Of a stretch of DNA of 5,650 nt, positions 1 through 5,650 are shown piece by piece (within the stretch, counting starts at the first letter, position 1; the number at the start of each line of letters is the position of its first letter). The translations under genes and the position numbers were made by a program. The stretch comes from Bacillota bacterium. Its GTDB lineage: Bacteria > Bacillota > Clostridia > Oscillospirales > Ruminococcaceae. The stretch lies in assembly GCA_023456995.1 (NCBI GenBank), contig JAEWNU010000228.1:1-5650 (forward strand). The letters are read 5' to 3'. A model generated the notes under the pieces. It was not told the origin of the DNA and did no database searches. It saw only the letters and a program-made list of their open reading frames with translations.

Positions 1-305
1 AGATAATAATCTGCCAGCGCCGCTCTGGCGCGATCATAGTGATCGCCATCCACATAAATATCCTTGCCCAGCATCGAGAATCCGGTGTTGTCAGACCGTC
101 TATTCTTGCGTGACGCACTGCGAACAATATACTTCACTGTATTTTGAGCAAGAAGTTCCTCTAGCAGTTCCAGCTCGCGCTTATTTATGATATTGACCAG
201 AAAACGCGGGGGCGCACTGCCTGAAATCGGAAAACTCTCCTTTGGCATATTAGTAGCAGAAGTCACGAGGCCTTTTTCAGGGCGATTATCGTCAATATAT
301 GTCAT
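1..305 (-). CDS. Small DUF2007-like protein, partial (C-terminus beyond left edge)
   Basis: An open frame of 101 codons starts at ATG 305-303 and runs off the left edge. A GGAGG at 319-315, 9 nt upstream, supports the start. Residues 1-34 are polar and proline-containing, without signal peptide or membrane segment. From residue 35 the order is a short hydrophobic strand (FLVNII), a helix rich in Leu and Glu (43-54), a second strand (VKYIVRS, 57-63), a basic loop (66-70), then a strand and helix of the form DIYVDGDHYDRARAAL (82-97). This strand-helix-strand, loop, strand-helix pattern resembles DUF2007 (putative signal-transducing) proteins; the assignment is by eye, and the biochemical function is unknown to me. 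The gene lies 44 nt after mnmM on the same strand with no terminator between, so it is probably co-transcribed with the tRNA-modification genes. I am sure it is coding, unsure of the family. Confidence 0.75.
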   Translation of the reverse strand, partial: MTYIDDNRPEKGLVTSATNMPKESFPISGSAPPRFLVNIINKRELELLEELLAQNTVKYIVRSASRKNRRSDNTGFSMLGKDIYVDGDHYDRARAALADYY

Positions 306-349
306 TATGTTCTTCCTCCGTCGTCGGCCAGCGCCAATGGTTGGGCACA

Positions 350-895
350 TCAGTGCCGCTCTATCATCATCATATAGGGCGAGTCCGGCACATTGAGCAG
401 GCGATAGATAAAGATATCGAATTCCTTTTTATCCACACCGGCGAAATAGCTTTGAAGTGTTTCACCCTCCAGACGCCCTTCTTCGTGTCCAGGGTATACC
501 GCCACGCCCAGTGCACCACCGCGCTTAAGCGCTTGCATAGCAAGCCTGACGGCCGTGACAGTTGATCCGCGCTGCGTGGTGACACTGCGGTCGCCTCCCG
601 GCAAAAAGCCAAGATTAAAAAGGCCGCCGTCAATTTCGCCCGTCACATAATCGGCAAAGTGGTCGTGATTATCAAGAATGAGTGTCGCATTGTGAACGTC
701 ATTTTGCAGCAGTAGTTCGGCGGTCTGATCGAGCGCCGCCTGCTGTATATCAAAGGCATACACCCTGCCCTGCGGTGCAAGTCGGCACAAAAACAAAGTA
801 TCCCGCCCGCGCCCCATGGTGAAATCCACGTAGGTGCCCTGCGGGTTGGCGTTTTCGGATAACCTGTCCTTTGCAAGCTGCAAAATGCCTATCAT
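350..895 (-). CDS. mnmM: MnmM (YtqB), tRNA wobble-uridine SAM methyltransferase
   Basis: A 181-residue class I methyltransferase of the YtqB family (old name 'rRNA methylase', PF06962). In Bacillus subtilis this protein is MnmM, which methylates 5-aminomethyl-(2-thio)uridine at tRNA position 34 to the methylaminomethyl form, standing in for the MnmC2 domain of E. coli. SAM-binding motif I is DFTMGRGRDT (24-33), followed by the acidic end of strand 2 (D49). The family signatures FNLGFLPGGD (93-102) and YPGHEEGRLE (134-143) are intact, and the length is normal for the family. Motif I differs from the usual GNGHDT by Arg at 29 and 31. The start lies 3 nt after the stop of the radical SAM gene, and its ribosome site (GGGAGG, 912-907) is inside that gene, which suggests translational coupling. 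Family call is secure; the exact tRNA reaction is by homology. Confidence 0.93.
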   Translation of the reverse strand: MIGILQLAKDRLSENANPQGTYVDFTMGRGRDTLFLCRLAPQGRVYAFDIQQAALDQTAELLLQNDVHNATLILDNHDHFADYVTGEIDGGLFNLGFLPGGDRSVTTQRGSTVTAVRLAMQALKRGGALGVAVYPGHEEGRLEGETLQSYFAGVDKKEFDIFIYRLLNVPDSPYMMMIERH

Positions 896-898
896 TGT

Positions 899-1813
899 TT
901 ATCTATCCTCCCATAAATCGCCCTGAAAAATGTTTTGGCGCGCCAGCGCACTATCAATGGCATTTAACACACCGCGCTTATTTCTTGTCCAAATCGGGGC
1001 GATTAGCGTCCTCTTGTCTCCGTCCCCGGTCAGCCGTTCAATGACCGTTTCAGGATGAAAATATCTCAACTGGGTGCAGACCACATCAACATATTGCTGT
1101 TGAGATAGCAGTGGAAATGCGCTCTGACTGTAAGTCACCGCCAGTGGTGTACCAGAAACCACATGTAACATATGCACCTTAATCCCGTTCGGCCGGAGTG
1201 CCGCCAGAGTTTTGGCGGAAGTCAGCATCATGTCGGGCGTCTCCTGTGGCAAGCCGTTGATCAGGTGAACACAAACATAAATGTTACGCTGTTTCAAGAG
1301 GCTAAATCCTTCGCAAAACTCCGCAAAGGTATGCCCGCGATTGATAGCCTGAGCCGTAGCATCATGCACCGTTTGTAGCCCCAGTTCTAGCTCAAGAACT
1401 GCTTTTTCAGAAAAGCGTGCCAAGAGATCGGCCATATCGCGGCTAATACAATCTGCACGAGTCGCCAGGCGGATACCGGCGGGATGCATCGCAAGCGCCT
1501 CATTAAGCAGCGCTTCAACCCGTTCAATGGGTGCATGCGTGTTTGAAAAGCTTTGAAAATAAGCCACCGGTTTTGCATCTTGCCACTTGTCAGCCAAGGC
1601 AAGGCCTGCATAATACTGTGCCGACAAGGGGAGTTGCTCCTTGGAAGCTTCTACATTGCCCGAACAAAAGGTACATCCTCCTGTTCCTTTAACCCCGTCA
1701 CGGTTGGGACAGCTCATGCCGGAGCTCAACGGAATCTTAATAATTCGGCCGCCGAACCGTTGACGACAGTACTGCGCCATCGTGTAATAACGCTTCCCAT
1801 TTAAGTACTGCAT
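899..1813 (-). CDS. ytqA: TIGR01212-family radical SAM protein (YtqA / MnmL)
   Basis: A 304-residue Elp3-like radical SAM protein. The cluster cysteines are C35, C47 and C50, in the family's arrangement SCPNRDG...GGCTFC. Other family blocks follow in order: YFQSFSNT (85-92), ATRADC (117-122), ELGLQT (143-148), HLINGLPQET (183-192) and KVHMLHVVSGT (212-222). The protein should carry a 4Fe-4S cluster and cleave SAM. The family (YtqA in Bacillus, MnmL in streptococci) is linked to removing the carboxymethyl group from cmnm5(s2)U34 in tRNA, which supplies the substrate for MnmM; I recall this from the literature and cannot test it here. Adjacency to mnmM supports it. I chose ATG 1813-1811 because AGGAG sits 6 nt upstream. 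A frame-extended ATG at 1894 has no ribosome site and would place promoter-like sequence inside the gene. Confidence 0.92.
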   Translation of the reverse strand: MQYLNGKRYYTMAQYCRQRFGGRIIKIPLSSGMSCPNRDGVKGTGGCTFCSGNVEASKEQLPLSAQYYAGLALADKWQDAKPVAYFQSFSNTHAPIERVEALLNEALAMHPAGIRLATRADCISRDMADLLARFSEKAVLELELGLQTVHDATAQAINRGHTFAEFCEGFSLLKQRNIYVCVHLINGLPQETPDMMLTSAKTLAALRPNGIKVHMLHVVSGTPLAVTYSQSAFPLLSQQQYVDVVCTQLRYFHPETVIERLTGDGDKRTLIAPIWTRNKRGVLNAIDSALARQNIFQGDLWEDR

Positions 1814-1819
1814 CGCCCG

Positions 1820-1824
1820 CTCCT
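1820..1824 (-). promoter_or_regulatory. Ribosome binding site deciding the ytqA start
   Basis: AGGAG on the minus strand, 6 nt before ATG 1813. The alternative upstream ATG at 1894 has only AT-rich sequence before it. This site therefore removes 27 residues from the longest possible reading and gives a length normal for the family. Confidence 0.75.
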
Positions 1825-1856
1825 GTCTGCCCAACTTATTTAAAAACCTTGAATAA

Positions 1857-1883
1857 ATTATACATTGTTTTTTGATTATATCA
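1857..1883 (-). promoter_or_regulatory. Probable promoter of the ytqA-mnmM operon
   Basis: Two TATAAT hexamers lie on the minus strand, at 1880-1875 and 1862-1857. The first is preceded by TGA (1883-1881), making a perfect extended -10 (TGnTATAAT), which would compensate for the absence of a recognisable -35. Predicted starts near 1868 or 1850 give a leader of about 35-55 nt to ATG 1813. No -35 close to TTGACA is visible for either box, so which is used is open. Confidence 0.6.
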
Positions 1884-1967
1884 TATTTCTGCACAAAACA
1901 AAACCCATATCCATCCTATAGTTGTACCGGTTTTTTATTTGAATTATAGCCAAAAGACTGAATAATG

Positions 1968-1976
1968 TGTTATAAT
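1968..1976 (+). promoter_or_regulatory. Probable purA promoter (extended -10)
   Basis: TGTTATAAT at 1968-1976 is a perfect extended -10. A transcript would begin near 1983 and carry a leader of about 60 nt before purA. No good -35 is present at 16-18 bp; the nearest TTGA-like sequence (TTGAAT, 1939-1944) is 26 bp away. The promoter is divergent from that of the ytqA operon, with roughly 90-110 bp between the two -10 boxes. I see no match to the Bacillus PurR box in the region. Confidence 0.6.
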
Positions 1977-1983
1977 ATACTGA

Positions 1984-2006
1984 GTTTGAGTTAAGCTAAC
2001 TTAAAC
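1984..2006 (+). repeat. Inverted repeat at the purA transcript start
   Basis: Two 10-nt arms (GTTTGAGTTA and TAACTTAAAC) flank the trinucleotide AGC. All ten positions pair as RNA, one of them a G-U. The dyad begins 7 nt after the -10 box, so it overlaps or immediately follows the predicted transcription start. It could be an operator for a dimeric regulator or a 5' hairpin protecting the mRNA. No T-tract follows, so it is not a terminator. Confidence 0.6.
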
Positions 2007-2041
2007 CATATGGAATGTAAACCAATTGGGAGGTTTTTTAA

Positions 2042-3304
2042 ATGGTAAAGGCTATCGTTGGCGGCAACTGGGGAGATGAGGGCAAAGGTAAAATGACAGA
2101 TATGCTCGCAGCGGACTCCGATATTGTCGTCCGTTATCAGGGCGGTGCAAATGCGGGACATACCATCGTAAACAACAAAGGAAAGTTTGCGCTGCATCTT
2201 TTGCCGTCAGGTGTTTGCTATGAGCATGTCACCAACGTCATTGGCCACGGTGTTGCCTTTGACCTCGCCAAGTTTTTTAAAGAGTATGATGCGCTGCTTG
2301 CAATGGGCATTCAGCCTAAGATTCTGGTCTCTGACCGTGCGCAGCTGCTCATGCCGTTTCACGCACAATTTGACACCCTTGAAGAAGAGCGGCTTGGCGC
2401 CAACAGCTTTGGTTCCACCAAATCGGGTATTGCGCCGTTTTATTCCGACAAATATCTCAAGGTAGGCTTTCAGGTTTGTGAGCTCTATGAACCGGAACGT
2501 CTGATGGCGCGTCTGACCGCACTGTGTGACTATAAAAACCTGATTCTTGATACCGTTTATCACCAGCCGCCTCTCGACCCCAAGGCGCTGTTTGATTACC
2601 TGCGTGGTTTTGCCGACCGTCTGGCTCCTATGGTGACCGATACCGCTAAGTTCTTAAACCAGGCCGTCGCCCAAGGTAAGACTATTCTGATGGAAGGCCA
2701 ACTCGGCGCACTACGCGACCCGGATCATGGCATTTATCCGTTCACAACGTCATCCTCACCGCTGGCAGGATTTTCCACTGTTGGCGCGGGTATTTCTCCT
2801 TGCGCCATTTCCAACGTTGTAACCGTCGTTAAGGCCTATTCTTCTTGTGTAGGTGCGGGCGCATTTGTCTGCGAGCTTTCGGGTGACGAGGCGCACCAGC
2901 TGCGCGAGGCAGGCCATGAATACGGCGTCACAACCGGCAGACCTCGCCGCGTTGGATATCTTGACCTTGTCGCATCACGTTACGGCTGCATGGTACAGGG
3001 TACCACCGACGTGGCGCTGACGCTGATTGACGTCCTGAGCTATCTGGACAAAATCCCTGTTGTCACCGCCTATGAGATTGATGGAGAAATTACCACGGAC
3101 TTCCCCTGCACACCCAAGCTCGACCGTGCAAAGCCGGTGTTTGAGGTTCTTGATGGGTGGAAGTGCGACATCATGGGAATCACCGAATATGAAAAGCTGC
3201 CCAAAAATGCACGCAAATATATCGAGTATGTTGAAAAGGCGCTCGGCTATCCCATTACCTACGTTTCTACCGGCCCCGCGCGTGAGCATATTATCTACCG
3301 CTGA
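2042..3304 (+). CDS. purA: Adenylosuccinate synthetase, divergent PurA
   Basis: Joins IMP and aspartate using GTP, forming adenylosuccinate, the committed step to AMP; cytoplasmic and usually a homodimer. At 420 residues the length is typical. The start has GGGAGG (2028-2033) 8 nt upstream. Conserved: WGDEGKGK (10-17) with the catalytic Asp12, GANAGHT with the catalytic His40, DHGIYPFTTSS (228-238), KAYS (264-267), GAG (271-273), TTGRPRR (297-303) and the C-terminal STGP (409-412). Changed relative to E. coli as I remember it: EGAQG is EGQLG (218-222), which puts Leu221 where catalytic Gln224 should be; GTTGRGI is GSTKSGI (124-130); Arg143 is Lys140; guanine-binding TKLD is TLID (327-330). 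I have met similar sequences in clostridial PurA proteins, so this may be a subfamily rather than a damaged gene. Retained Asp12 argues against the phage enzyme PurZ. It is a single-gene unit. Confidence 0.95.
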   Translation: MVKAIVGGNWGDEGKGKMTDMLAADSDIVVRYQGGANAGHTIVNNKGKFALHLLPSGVCYEHVTNVIGHGVAFDLAKFFKEYDALLAMGIQPKILVSDRAQLLMPFHAQFDTLEEERLGANSFGSTKSGIAPFYSDKYLKVGFQVCELYEPERLMARLTALCDYKNLILDTVYHQPPLDPKALFDYLRGFADRLAPMVTDTAKFLNQAVAQGKTILMEGQLGALRDPDHGIYPFTTSSSPLAGFSTVGAGISPCAISNVVTVVKAYSSCVGAGAFVCELSGDEAHQLREAGHEYGVTTGRPRRVGYLDLVASRYGCMVQGTTDVALTLIDVLSYLDKIPVVTAYEIDGEITTDFPCTPKLDRAKPVFEVLDGWKCDIMGITEYEKLPKNARKYIEYVEKALGYPITYVSTGPAREHIIYR

Positions 3305-3315
3305 TCTTGATTGTC

Positions 3316-3360
3316 AAACAGCCGACAGTACTGCTAAAATGCGTACTGCCGGCTGTTTTT
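3316..3360 (+). terminator. Intrinsic terminator of purA
   Basis: Arms 3316-3331 and 3343-3358 pair with a single A-C mismatch (3325/3349), an 11-nt loop, and a run of five T at 3356-3360. It begins 12 nt after the purA stop. Read on the minus strand the same hairpin is followed by only three T, so it could serve the converging transporter gene weakly at best; no other terminator is visible for that gene in 3361-3437. Confidence 0.88.
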
Positions 3361-3437
3361 GTATTACGTCGCAAAGAAAAATGGCTGGTGGCTATTACTA
3401 TTTAAAACAGAGTTCTCTATGTAGGCCGGTGCACTAT

Positions 3438-4370
3438 TTATGCCAACAAAACATTCGCTATAACAGCGATAGCGGGCAATGCCACCAGCGATATCATGGT
3501 CGTTATCGCCACAAGACTGCTGGGGTATAAAACCTCTTTCCCCAGCGAAGCGCTAAGCAAAATAACCGACACAGCCGATGGACAGGAGAAACAATATACT
3601 GCCACGAGACACGCTGTTTCAGCCCCGACAAACCAGTCTGAAGCACCTACAGCCACAACAATGGCAATGCCAGCCATAGGTACGATGATGGTTCGTAGCA
3701 GCGCCGCCCAGTACATGCGCAAACTTTTGAGGTCAGCAAGCTTTAGGTCGGCTAAAAATACACCGGTAATAATCATTGAAAGCGGTGTTGTCAGGCCACC
3801 AAGCAGCCGCACAGTATCAATAACCGGACCGGGAATCGGTATTTGGAATCCAAAGATGAGCAATCCCAGTATGACCGAAATAATACACGGATTATATAAC
3901 AGCTTTTTGGGATTAAAGCTGCCGCCAAGCTCAACGACGCCTTGCGTCCAGTGGAACAGTAGAAATACTGAAACAAAAGCCGTCGCAAAAAACGTGCTGT
4001 CTTCTCCCAATGTCGCCCGAATCAGCGGAATAGCCATATATGCGGCGTTCGCGTAGATCACCCCAAACCGTTCAGCACGGCAAGCCTGGCCGTCACGCGT
4101 ACAAATTAATAACCGGGAGGCTGTAATTGCCAGCAGGTGCAGAATGACAGCAAGCAAAAAGGTTAAGCCAAAACCCGCCAGCAGCTCATATTGCATTGGC
4201 CGATAAAGTGATGAAAGCATAATGCTGGGAAGCGCAATATTAAGTAAAAAAGTGCTTAAACAGCGCGCAACCTCTTCGGTGAGAAGCCCCTTTTTGCTGC
4301 AAAAAGCACCCACCATCGTGAGCAAAAACATAATCATGACCTGATGCGCTACAATAATCGCCGACTGCAT
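3438..4370 (-). CDS. AEC-family transporter (auxin efflux carrier-like permease)
   Basis: A 310-residue, very hydrophobic membrane protein with about ten predicted membrane segments (near 5-22, 36-56, 63-82, 103-120, 126-143, 161-178, 190-206, 218-241, 250-272 and 285-308) in two halves joined by a polar region around 145-160. Family traits are the N-terminal segment ending in GAFCSKKGLL, NIALP (44-48), NAAYMAIPL (108-116), NP at 160-161 and a helix broken by CPSA (263-266). AEC proteins are secondary carriers, mostly for organic acids, malate-like compounds or amino acid derivatives; the substrate cannot be read from the sequence. I chose ATG 4370-4368, with GGAAGGGA at 4388-4381. An in-frame ATG at 4451 has no ribosome site and begins within the large hairpin. 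The gene lies downstream of dapL and converges on purA. Confidence 0.92.
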   Translation of the reverse strand: MQSAIIVAHQVMIMFLLTMVGAFCSKKGLLTEEVARCLSTFLLNIALPSIMLSSLYRPMQYELLAGFGLTFLLAVILHLLAITASRLLICTRDGQACRAERFGVIYANAAYMAIPLIRATLGEDSTFFATAFVSVFLLFHWTQGVVELGGSFNPKKLLYNPCIISVILGLLIFGFQIPIPGPVIDTVRLLGGLTTPLSMIITGVFLADLKLADLKSLRMYWAALLRTIIVPMAGIAIVVAVGASDWFVGAETACLVAVYCFSCPSAVSVILLSASLGKEVLYPSSLVAITTMISLVALPAIAVIANVLLA

Positions 4371-4389
4371 GTTACAAAATTCCCTTCCA

Positions 4390-4448
4390 CAAAAACAAAG
4401 CGGGACACTGCGAAATACACGGTCTTTGCGTATTCCGCAGTGTCCCGC
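4390..4448 (-). terminator. Very strong intrinsic terminator or attenuator before the transporter gene
   Basis: Minus-strand arms 4448-4428 and 4420-4400 form 13 consecutive base pairs, a mismatch, 5 more pairs, a mismatch and a final pair, around a 7-nt loop. The T-rich tract TTTGTTTTTG follows at 4399-4390. The ribosome site of the transporter gene begins 2 nt later and its ATG 20 nt later. It could simply end the dapL transcript, 126 nt after the dapL stop. A transporter promoter, however, can hardly fit between this hairpin and the ATG, so transcripts for the transporter probably have to read through it. Confidence 0.85.
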
Positions 4449-4537
4449 CATAACTATTGACAGGCTATAATGATTCCATTGGTACCGAGCGCCGCAAAAT
4501 ATGCTTTATTAAAAGGCAATAAGCAACACCAATCGGG

Positions 4538-4570
4538 TAACCGTTTTATCTGTCACAATAACCGCTTTTA
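4538..4570. repeat. Imperfect direct repeat, 21-bp period
   Basis: TAACCGTTTTA (4538-4548) and TAACCGCTTTTA (4559-4570) on the plus strand differ only by one inserted C. Their starts are 21 bp apart, about two helical turns. They straddle the predicted transcription start of the transporter leader (about 4567), a place where a repressor could bind. No regulator gene is in view. Confidence 0.45.
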
Positions 4571-4573
4571 GCT

Positions 4574-4603
4574 ATTATAACACGGCTTTTTTCATTCTTG
4601 CAA
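4574..4603 (-). promoter_or_regulatory. Candidate promoter for the AEC transporter, over the dapL stop
   Basis: On the minus strand TTGCAA (4603-4598) is followed after 18 bp by TATAAT (4579-4574), preceded by TGT to make the extended -10 TGTTATAAT. The -35 matches four of six consensus positions. The element covers the last codons and stop of dapL. A start near 4567 would give a leader of about 197 nt that includes the strong hairpin. Stop codons are AT-rich, so a chance match is possible. Confidence 0.5.
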
Positions 4604-5650
4604 TAGCTTCCTTGGTTCTTTCACGATCGCCGAAGGCGGTCAGCCGGAAGTAATTGCCACCGTTCTGTCCAAAACCTGCACCGGGGGTACCCACGACATT
4701 TGCTTTTTCAAGCAAAAGGTCAAAGAACGCCCAAGATTCCATGCCGTTGGGGCACTCCATCCAGAGGTAGGGGGAATTTTCGCCGCCTACAAAACGAATA
4801 CCCATTTCGCGCAGGCCATCCCCGATAATCTTGGCGTTTTCGCGGTAATAGTCGATGTTCTCTTTAATCTGCTTTCTGCCTTCGGTGGAGAAAACTGCCG
4901 CAGCTGCGCGCTGGGTTACATAGGGAACGCCATTGAACTTAGTTGTCTGACGGCGCAGCCACAACTTGTTCATTTTCCCATTTAGCAGCTCCATCGGTAC
5001 GACAGTGTAGCCGCAGCGGGTACCGGTAAAGCCGGCAGTTTTTGAAAGAGAGCAAAATTCAATCGCGCAGTCTCTGGCACCCTCGACCTCGAAGATACTG
5101 CGGGGCAGCGCGGGGTCGGAGACAAAGCATTCGTAAGCCGCGTCAAAGAGGATGACAGCGTTCTTCTGCTTGGCGTATGCAATCCATTCGGCGAGCTGCG
5201 CGCGGTTGTAAACCGATCCGGTGGGATTATTCGGAGAGCAAAGGTAGATGATATCCGCATCAACAGTCGGGTCGGGCATTGCCAAAAAGCCATTTTCCAG
5301 CGTGGCGTTCGTCAGCTTAATACGGCGGCCCGCCATGACATTGGTATCAACATAAACCGGGTAAACCGGGTCGGGTACCAGCACGGTGTTATCGGCATCA
5401 AACAGATCAAGGATGTTGCCAAGGTCGCTCTTCGCGCCGTCGCTGATGAAAATTTCATCGGCTGCAAGCGTCACCTTCATCTCCTCGGCATAATAGGCAG
5501 CGATCGCCTCCTTGAGAAAATCATAGCCCTGCTCGGGGCCGTAGCCTCGAAAGCTCTCTTTATTCCCCATCTCGTCGGCAGCATCCTTCATGGCCTGCAC
5601 CACAACAGGAGCCAGCGGCAGCGTGACGTCACCAATGCTCAGCTTGATGA
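4575..5650 (-). CDS. dapL: LL-diaminopimelate aminotransferase, partial (N-terminus beyond right edge)
   Basis: A PLP enzyme that transfers an amino group from glutamate to tetrahydrodipicolinate, giving LL-diaminopimelate in one step for lysine and, after epimerisation, peptidoglycan. The frame is open to the right edge: 357 residues are visible and about 40-50 N-terminal residues of a roughly 400-residue family are missing. In order: GDVTLPLAP near the right edge, GYGPEQG, SDGAKSDLGNI, NNPTG (5231-5217), DAAYE, and the PLP-lysine motif SLSKTAGFTGTRCGY with the lysine codon at 5042-5040. Near the C-terminus YFRLTAFG holds the Arg expected to bind the substrate carboxylate. A GTG at 5603 could be read as a start, but codons before it continue the family sequence, so it is internal. 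The transporter gene follows after 204 nt on the same strand. Confidence 0.96.
   Translation of the reverse strand, partial: IKLSIGDVTLPLAPVVVQAMKDAADEMGNKESFRGYGPEQGYDFLKEAIAAYYAEEMKVTLAADEIFISDGAKSDLGNILDLFDADNTVLVPDPVYPVYVDTNVMAGRRIKLTNATLENGFLAMPDPTVDADIIYLCSPNNPTGSVYNRAQLAEWIAYAKQKNAVILFDAAYECFVSDPALPRSIFEVEGARDCAIEFCSLSKTAGFTGTRCGYTVVPMELLNGKMNKLWLRRQTTKFNGVPYVTQRAAAAVFSTEGRKQIKENIDYYRENAKIIGDGLREMGIRFVGGENSPYLWMECPNGMESWAFFDLLLEKANVVGTPGAGFGQNGGNYFRLTAFGDRERTKEAIARMKKAVL

Noticed and set aside
1811..1894. Longer ytqA reading starting at ATG 1894
   Set aside because: It lacks a ribosome site, would contain both -10 boxes, and adds 27 residues not expected in the family; AGGAG lies 6 nt before ATG 1813.
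2042..3304. PurA variant as a PurZ-like enzyme for 2-aminoadenine synthesis
   Set aside because: PurZ lacks the catalytic Asp of WGDEGK, which is present here as Asp12, and no phage genes surround it.
3060..3530. 156-codon plus-strand open frame overlapping purA and its terminator
   Set aside because: It overlaps the 3' end of purA in another frame, runs through the terminator hairpin and shows no recognisable protein features.
3496..4056. 186-codon plus-strand open frame opposite the transporter gene
   Set aside because: It lies wholly antisense to a clear AEC gene, has no ribosome site or family resemblance, and its composition mirrors the hydrophobic codons of the opposite strand.
4368..4451. 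Longer AEC transporter reading starting at ATG 4451
   Set aside because: There is no ribosome site, and the first residues would be encoded by the terminator-like hairpin and its T-tract; the membrane protein proper starts at ATG 4370.
4457..4471. Plus-strand TTGACA and TATAAT as a promoter
   Set aside because: The two hexamers are only 3 bp apart and neither has a partner at proper spacing; nothing on the plus strand follows.
4400..4490. T-box leader upstream of the transporter
   Set aside because: GGTACC and GGCGGGAC recall parts of the T-box sequence, but the conserved AGGGTGGNACCGCG element is not present and no stem I features are recognisable.
4575..5603. dapL starting at GTG 5603
   Set aside because: The upstream codons continue the conserved IGDVTLPLAP block to the window edge, so this GTG is an internal valine.

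Overview
The window looks like ordinary chromosome from an anaerobic Firmicute, most likely a clostridial lineage (Oscillospirales-like is my inference). The grounds are strong AGGAGG-type ribosome sites, TATAAT -10 boxes with extended TG, the YtqA/MnmM gene pair typical of Gram-positives, a DapL-type diaminopimelate aminotransferase, and a divergent PurA of a kind I associate with gut clostridia. There is no mobile element, CRISPR array, rRNA or tRNA, and I see no wholly new multi-gene system.

Left part (1-1900, minus strand): a compact three-gene operon read from about 1870 down to the left edge. It encodes a TIGR01212-type radical SAM protein (YtqA/MnmL family), then after 3 nt the methyltransferase MnmM (YtqB), then after 44 nt a small protein cut by the window edge that resembles DUF2007 proteins. 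The first two are thought to act in succession on the wobble uridine (U34) of tRNAs for Lys, Glu and Gln, giving mnm5(s2)U.

Middle (1900-3360, plus strand): a divergent promoter region, then purA alone, with an extended -10 promoter, a perfect-stem hairpin at the probable transcript start, a good ribosome site and a clear intrinsic terminator. This PurA keeps the catalytic Asp and His but changes several residues known to be important in the E. coli enzyme.

Right part (3438-5650, minus strand): dapL (N-terminus beyond the right edge) is followed by an AEC-family transporter gene. Between them lie 204 nt with a promoter-like element over the dapL stop, a 21-bp-phased direct repeat, and a very strong hairpin plus T-tract ending only about 20 nt before the transporter start codon. 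This may be a plain dapL terminator, but its position also fits a transcription-attenuated leader for the transporter. Together with the PurA active site, it is the part of the window most worth a second look.
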